Of a DNA stretch of 64,000 nucleotides, positions 61,316 to 64,000 are shown piece after piece. The number at the start of each line of letters is the position of its first letter. Position 1 is the first letter of the stretch. Below the pieces are notes generated by a model. That model worked only from the letters and a program-made list of their open reading frames with translations, was not told the origin of the DNA and made no database searches. This DNA is from Sialis fuliginosa (Eukaryota; Arthropoda; Insecta; Megaloptera; Sialidae): positions 24,372,151 to 24,436,150 of the forward strand of contig OY540814.1 in the NCBI GenBank assembly GCA_961205875.1. Reading direction: 5' to 3'. Position numbers and translations under genes: made by a program.

Positions 61316-61830
61316 ATGTCGGGTACTACGTACTTTAGAACGGGGTATTAATTCTATAATGTCCGGTATTATAAAGGAGCTAGCAAAATTTGCTAGCTAG
61401 CAATTACTTTCAAATGGGGTATTAATTCTGTACTAGTATCTATGGATTAGTTATGGAATTTAGAGCAGTGACACTTCAACTAATTGTAACACAGTTGGCA
61501 TCTTTGACCGTACAAAATAATTTTCATAATATCACCACTGTTTTAATACCGTTGGTGTTTACCTACAACGCGTGCGCGAAACTTGTCAAAGTCTTCAACA
61601 AACTCCAAAAGAAATATAAGTTTGATATCTCAGTTGAAAGTGCTTGCTAGCTAGCAAATTTGCTAGCTCCTTTATAATACCGGACATAAAACTTGTTTTA
61701 GAATTTAAAACAGTGGTACTTCAAATCATTAAAGCAATATTTTTCATACATGTATCACCACTGTTTTAATACCTTGGTTTTTTATTTACCTCGCATGCAC
61801 TAAACTGTCAATAAACGTCATGGGACTGTT
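61316..61830 (+). mobile_element. old MITE A copy interrupted by a younger one (A4)
   Basis: A left-end remnant (ATGTCGGGTACTACG..GGGGTATTAATTCT, 61316-61352) and a right part (TAGAATTTAAAACAGTGGTA..CACTGTTTTAATACCTTGG, from 61698) lie on either side of the well-preserved copy A3. Confidence 0.6.
61359..61687 (+). mobile_element. MITE subfamily A, copy A3 (best preserved)
   Basis: Terminal inverted repeats of about 45 bases beginning ATGTCCGGTATTATAAAGGA and continuing GCTAGCAAA.TTTGCTAGCT. The high similarity of the two ends suggests recent insertion. 329 bp, no transposase frame. Confidence 0.88.
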
Positions 61831-62999
61831 CTAACTTATTATTCACCCTATATAAGCTATACATACTTGGTAGCGGCGATTTAACACTGGTTTAATAAAT
61901 TTATCGGTTCGCGATTAAATTACACGGATAGAAAGATACATACATTAAAATATTGTATTAAATTTTTTTTAAATAAAATAAAATATGTATAAAACACCTG
62001 ATTATTAACTCCATATCTCAATGGCAGTCGCTCAGAAGCCAAAACGAATAAAGCACAGTCGTGGTTGTTAAATTAAATATTAAAACATTTTTTCACAAAG
62101 AAAATATTTGTTATATATTTTACTTGCTAATACATATAATATTTTGATAATTAAGTCCTTCGAAAGTCAGAATATATTATCATCTATTCAACTTGAATTT
62201 ACCAAAAATAATTTTTAGCTGTACTTTTTAAAAAATATCTTGAAACTGTCACATTTATTTCAATATAGAACCTCAGTAACACGAACTAGATTTATTAAAA
62301 TAAAAATTCAATTATAAAATAATAACGTTTAACTGTCACTAAATTGTTTGCTTATTAACAATTATAAAATTATATGTAATGGCTGTCAAAACGAACCATA
62401 TGGGTACCATTTAATAAAAAAAATATTCATATCAGAAATATAAAATAAAATACAGTAAAACATCGTAACCCTGTAATGTAACATGGTCCAAAAATTGATT
62501 AATTAAAACTTACAAAATTAAATTAAATTCAAAATATCAAGATTTATCGAAAAATAAAATACGTACGTCTGAATTTACGAAAATTTTACTGCATGTATTT
62601 CAATTTTCCCATGCTTACTTTTCATTTAAACGAATATTTTCTTCACTTATTCACAACAATTACCAACTATACAAACAACTACACGGATAAGAATATACTG
62701 AGTCCTTAAGAAACCCAAAACTACAACTAAAAATTTTCAACCTAACTTTTCCTGACTTTAACTTACCTTTAACCTCACCGAAAATTAAGCCTGTGTGCCA
62801 GGGGTTACCAACAAGATTCTATTCAGAACCGCATCATTAAAATTAAGGGCCCTATGTTAATGTTAAGTCTCATAAAAATAGAATAAAAATTGCAAACTGA
62901 ATTTTATAAATATATAAATAAAATTATTTTTTTTACATTTCACGTTTTAGGGCACTGCAATGCGCGACGACACATTAGCCGAAATAATTCAGTCAAGAC
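61831..62999. other. gene-free AT-rich DNA
   Basis: I see nothing I can name here. Confidence 0.5.
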
Positions 63000-63602
63000 A
63001 AACAAGGGGGTGCATTTTTGAGTTAGAAAAATATATAAAAATAGGGTCATATTCTACTAATTGAGATTTACATTTTGACACCCCACATGCTTAGATATGA
63101 AAATAAAAATCAAAAATTCTATAATGCCCCTCCCTTGTAGACTTTAGTATTTGTTGTTGGTAGCTCACCAAAGCCTCGTTACAAAATTTTTTTCAGATTT
63201 TTTGAGCCAGTAGTTACTGAGTTAGAGGGGGGGGGGCATGCTTTTTTGAGTTAGAGAAAAAAAAATTTTAAGGGTCAAATTCTACATTTTTTTTTGCTAT
63301 AAAGCCCCCTGCAGGCGTCATTTTTGATTTAGAAAAAAAATAAGAAAATGGGTCAAATTCCACTGGTTTTTTGTTTTAATACATTTTGACGTGCCACATG
63401 TCTTGGTATAAAAAAATATTTTTTTGTCTTGATTCAGCCCCTTCGCGCCCCCTCTGAAAAATTATTTTGTCAAAAAATTTGTGCATATTGTACTAGAGGG
63501 CATCATTTTATTGTTCATTAAAAAATTCAAGTTTCTAGCTTATACAGTGAAAAGGACGGACGACAAAGTGAGATTAATAGGGTTTCTTCGGAACCCTAAA
63601 AA
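63000..63602 (+). repeat. GGAACCC repeat, copy 3
   Basis: Ends GTGAGATTAATAGGGTTTC..CGGAACCCTAAAAA like copy 1. Internally it repeats TTTTTGAGTTAGAgAAA and GGGTCAAATTCTAC phrases two or three times, and has a G run at 63227-63236. Confidence 0.6.
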
Positions 63603-64000
63603 CAACCAAATCAATACCCCCCAGTAGCCAAGATTCGTATCACGGTCACCGTAGAAATTTCAAGGCTAATATTTTTAGCTGACAAAATAATAAGAAATTT
63701 ATTCTAAATACTGTACTATCAAATTCAAACGACAGTTTTGCGACCACTGGTTTGTTATTGTCCGTTTCAAACGTAAACATAAATTGACACATTTAGTAAC
63801 CCCGTAAAGGCCTTTTACCTGATATTACTCTTTGCAAATCTACCTGATACCAATACTGGAATGTACACAAAAGAATTCTCAAAACAGATATGACATCAAC
63901 GATACATTTCTTGATAAACAAAGTACAGATAAAATTCGAAAACCTTGGTATTTTGTGTGATCAATTCAAAATGACACGTAGCTCTTACAATATTGGCCAT

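Noticed and set aside
1-64000. CRISPR arrays, rRNA, intact tRNA genes, viral insertions
   Set aside because: No regularly spaced repeats, no rRNA-like sequence, no complete cloverleaf (only a lone B-box-like word at 25.5 kb) and no virus-like protein frame seen.

Overview
The window looks like nuclear DNA of an insect: very AT-rich, with short exons, GT-AG introns, many hAT-type and other miniature transposons, and no bacterial gene organisation. I cannot name the species. A sap-sucking (hemipteran-like) or other repeat-rich insect fits the repeat content, but that is inference only. Two protein-coding genes can be supported, both on the minus strand. The main one is eIF4G, the scaffold of the cap-binding complex eIF4F, with coding exons from about 53.9 kb down to 31.5 kb. 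Behind it in the same direction is a single-exon GEMIN8 homologue (29.2-30.0 kb), a subunit of the SMN complex that assembles spliceosomal snRNPs.

Layout: 1-29.1 kb has no recognisable gene and is dominated by transposon remnants: a nested pair of hAT-type elements, one carrying a very large palindrome (5.7-7.4 kb); a further hAT-type MITE (8.9-9.4 kb); long hairpins; dispersed repeats; a CpG-rich patch at 19.2 kb; a foldback with a hammerhead-like core at 25.6 kb; and two related MITEs at 27.1-27.7 kb. 29.2-30.0 kb is GEMIN8, and 30.0-31.5 kb holds its 5' side and the eIF4G 3' UTR. 31.5-53.9 kb is eIF4G: 24 coding exons joined by GT-AG introns, all phases agreeing, total 5262 nt including the stop (1753 residues). 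53.9-54.1 kb is a CpG-rich patch that probably holds the eIF4G promoter and leader. 54.1-64 kb is gene-poor and again full of MITEs, including an inverted second copy of the palindromic hAT element.

The eIF4G model reads N- to C-terminal as a Pro/Gln-rich region, a PABP-binding basic motif, a PAM2-like motif, a 28-residue glutamine tract, the eIF4E-binding helix (YxxxxL-hydrophobic), then MIF4G, MA3 and W2 domains. The 3' half is very well supported by recognisable family sequence; the first coding exon is the weakest part. A separate exon at 42.14 kb (ATG, strong Kozak context, correct splice phase) could start a shorter isoform lacking the PABP-binding part, much as mammalian eIF4G uses alternative promoters. 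The proposed main leader holds three short upstream ORFs, one of which ends on the proposed start codon (TAATG).

All coordinates come from reading the sequence by eye. No database search or RNA evidence was available, so transcript ends, promoters and transposon family names are inference.
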